A stretch of 64,000 nt of DNA from NCBI GenBank assembly GCA_963798775.1, contig CAWCUK010000001.1:1302001-1366000 (forward strand), written 5' to 3'. Both the position numbers and the translations under genes were made by a program. This stretch comes from CAWCUK01 sp963798775 (GTDB lineage Bacteria; Bacteroidota; Ignavibacteria; Ignavibacteriales; Ignavibacteriaceae). A model generated the notes under the pieces. It did not search any database, was not told the DNA's origin, and worked only from the letters and a program-made list of their open reading frames with translations. Below, piece after piece: positions 62,951 through 64,000 of this stretch; position 1 is the first letter of the stretch; every line of letters starts with the position of its first letter.

Positions 62951-63817
62951 ATGAACGGAAATTTAAAGTTAGCGTTACAGAAAAAAGGGAGATTAACAGA
63001 AAAATCGCTTGAGCTTTTGCGCTTATGCGGATTGGATATTGAGAATTACTCGGAACGTTTAGTAGTTTCCGCAAGAAACTTCCCTCTCGATATTTTATTC
63101 CTCAGAGATGACGATATTCCGGAATATGTTCAAGACGGCGTTGCTGATATTGGAATTGTTGGAGAAAATGTAGTTTACGAAAAACAAACAAAAACTTTTA
63201 CGCATGAAAAATTAGGATTCGGAAGATGCAGCCTTCTATTGGCTTACCCGGAAAATAAACCGATATCCAAACTTGAAGAAATAAACAATAAAACCATCGC
63301 GACTTCATATCCCAAAATCCTAAAAGATTTTCTTGATGAAAATAATTTAAACGCGAAACTTATTGAATTGAGCGGCTCTGTGGAAATCGCACCGTCCTTG
63401 GGTGTTGCCGATTTAATCTGCGATATTGTTTCTACCGGAAATACTTTAATGATGAACAAACTGAAGAAATCTTTTAAAGTGTTTGATTCCGAAGCGGTTT
63501 TAATCTCCGCTGAAAAAGAGTTGAAGGATCAGCAATTGAATAATATTTTAAATGATCTTTTGAATAGAATACGTTCCGTAAAAACCGCGCGTTCATCAAA
63601 ATATTTGATGATGAATATTCCGAAAAATTCTTTAGAAAAGATTGTTGAGATAATTCCTTCATTAAAAAGTCCTACTGTATTACATTTAGCGGATGAAAAT
63701 TTATTGGCTGTGCACGCGGTAATTCCTTCAGATAAATTTTGGAATATTGTTGATGATCTAAAATCGGAAGGCGCTTCGGGAATTTTATTATTACCAATAG
63801 AAAACATGATACAATGA
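62951..63817 (+). CDS. hisG: ATP phosphoribosyltransferase, long form
   Basis: This is HisG (288 residues), which catalyses the first step of histidine synthesis (ATP + PRPP to phosphoribosyl-ATP). It begins LKLALQKKGRLTEKSLELLR. The catalytic domain includes YVQDGVADIGIVGENVV and the PRPP loop LICDIVSTGNTLMMNKL. The C-terminal ~75 residues (SKYLMMNIPKNSLEKIVEII, SPTVLHLADENLLAVHAVIP) form the ACT-like domain of the long, histidine-inhibited form, so no HisZ is needed. Expression is controlled by the upstream leader peptide and attenuator. Its stop overlaps the hisD start (ATGA). Confidence 0.97.
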   Translation: MNGNLKLALQKKGRLTEKSLELLRLCGLDIENYSERLVVSARNFPLDILFLRDDDIPEYVQDGVADIGIVGENVVYEKQTKTFTHEKLGFGRCSLLLAYPENKPISKLEEINNKTIATSYPKILKDFLDENNLNAKLIELSGSVEIAPSLGVADLICDIVSTGNTLMMNKLKKSFKVFDSEAVLISAEKELKDQQLNNILNDLLNRIRSVKTARSSKYLMMNIPKNSLEKIVEIIPSLKSPTVLHLADENLLAVHAVIPSDKFWNIVDDLKSEGASGILLLPIENMIQ

Positions 63818-64000
63818 AAAAATATTTTTATGAAGATTTAACTGATGATGAGCGCGCGGAGCTGCTAAAACGTCCCGCGATTGATTTGGAAAAAGTTTTC
63901 GAAATAGTGAAGCCAATTTTAAAAGATGTAAAAGAAAACGGACTCGCGGCTGTAAAAAAATATTCCGAAAAGTTTGATGGATATACCGGGACAGAAATTT
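63814..64000 (+). CDS. hisD: Histidinol dehydrogenase, 5' part (cut by window edge)
   Basis: The first 62 codons of a frame that runs off the window. The start overlaps the hisG stop by 4 bp (ATGA). The sequence DERAELLKRPAIDLEKVF followed by VKPILKDVKENGLAAVKKYS and EKFDGY matches the N-terminus of HisD, which oxidises histidinol to histidine. Position after hisG is typical of his operons. The catalytic domain is outside the window, so the call rests on the N-terminal pattern and context. Confidence 0.85.
   Translation, partial: MKKYFYEDLTDDERAELLKRPAIDLEKVFEIVKPILKDVKENGLAAVKKYSEKFDGYTGTEI

Noticed and set aside
1..64000. CRISPR arrays, tRNAs, insertion sequences, prophage genes
   Set aside because: I looked for direct repeat arrays, cloverleaf-like sequences, transposase motifs and terminal inverted repeats and saw none that could be supported.

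Overview
The window reads as chromosomal DNA of an AT-rich Ignavibacteria-type bacterium (Bacteroidota/Chlorobiota side). Two secreted proteins end in the type IX secretion (Por) sorting domain with the NYPNPFNP motif, several genes have clear Shine-Dalgarno sequences, and the housekeeping set (mnmE-mnmG-rsmG, htpG, clpB, mfd, hisG) fits. The taxon is inferred from motifs, not from a database search. No tRNA, rRNA, CRISPR array, insertion sequence or prophage was seen.

Layout. 1-5.8 kb (+): the 3' part of a ClC chloride channel, a GH15 glucoamylase-like enzyme, a LUD-domain protein, a quinone-oxidoreductase-like MDR enzyme and a CBS-domain protein. 5.8-28.1 kb (all -): two complex I gene clusters in tandem. 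The upstream one (28141 down to 13595) is a full 14-subunit nuo operon with fused nuoCD. The downstream one (12858 down to 5760) has only the seven membrane subunits, in the order A-H-J-K-L-M-N. A PEBP-family gene lies between them. 28.5-43.2 kb: a CPA1-type antiporter, a beta-CASP nuclease, a pirin, several secreted or membrane proteins of unknown role, an AlkD-like protein, a VOC protein, mfd and a secreted GH18 chitinase. 43.2-49.1 kb (-): a PAP2 phosphatase, murQ, rsmG, mnmG and mnmE, with three parS-like sites between mnmG and mnmE. 49.4-55 kb (+): a chaperone block (cbpA-like, htpG, clpB). 55.1-60.2 kb (+): a TPR-LuxR regulator, a CzcO-like flavoprotein, and a DUF134 / NifX-like / DUF89 / thioesterase group. 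60.3-64 kb: a large T9SS-sorted protein (-), a DUF2892 protein, and the start of the his operon (leader peptide, attenuator, hisG, 5' end of hisD).

Main points. (1) The membrane-only Nuo cluster keeps the ion-channel residues in its NuoK and NuoM and most of them in its NuoL. Its NuoH and NuoA have lost the residues that build the quinone site and the hydrophilic-arm contact, and its NuoN has a Glu-to-Gln and a Lys-to-Glu change at the channel positions. This looks like a separate, undescribed ion-translocating complex, not a spare copy of complex I. (2) hisG is preceded by a 29-codon leader with five His codons in a row, followed by mutually exclusive antiterminator and terminator helices: a transcription attenuator. 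(3) Three parS-like sites, 46-47 bp apart, suggest a position near the replication origin. (4) A perfect 14-bp palindrome precedes the DUF134 regulator.

Caution on sequence quality. nuoL of the second cluster, nuoG, mnmG and rsmG (twice) carry single-base frameshifts. Five breaks in conserved genes within one window most simply mean indel errors in the assembly. The nuoL break alone sits on a perfect U UUA AAA slippery heptamer in the correct frame, so recoding remains possible there.
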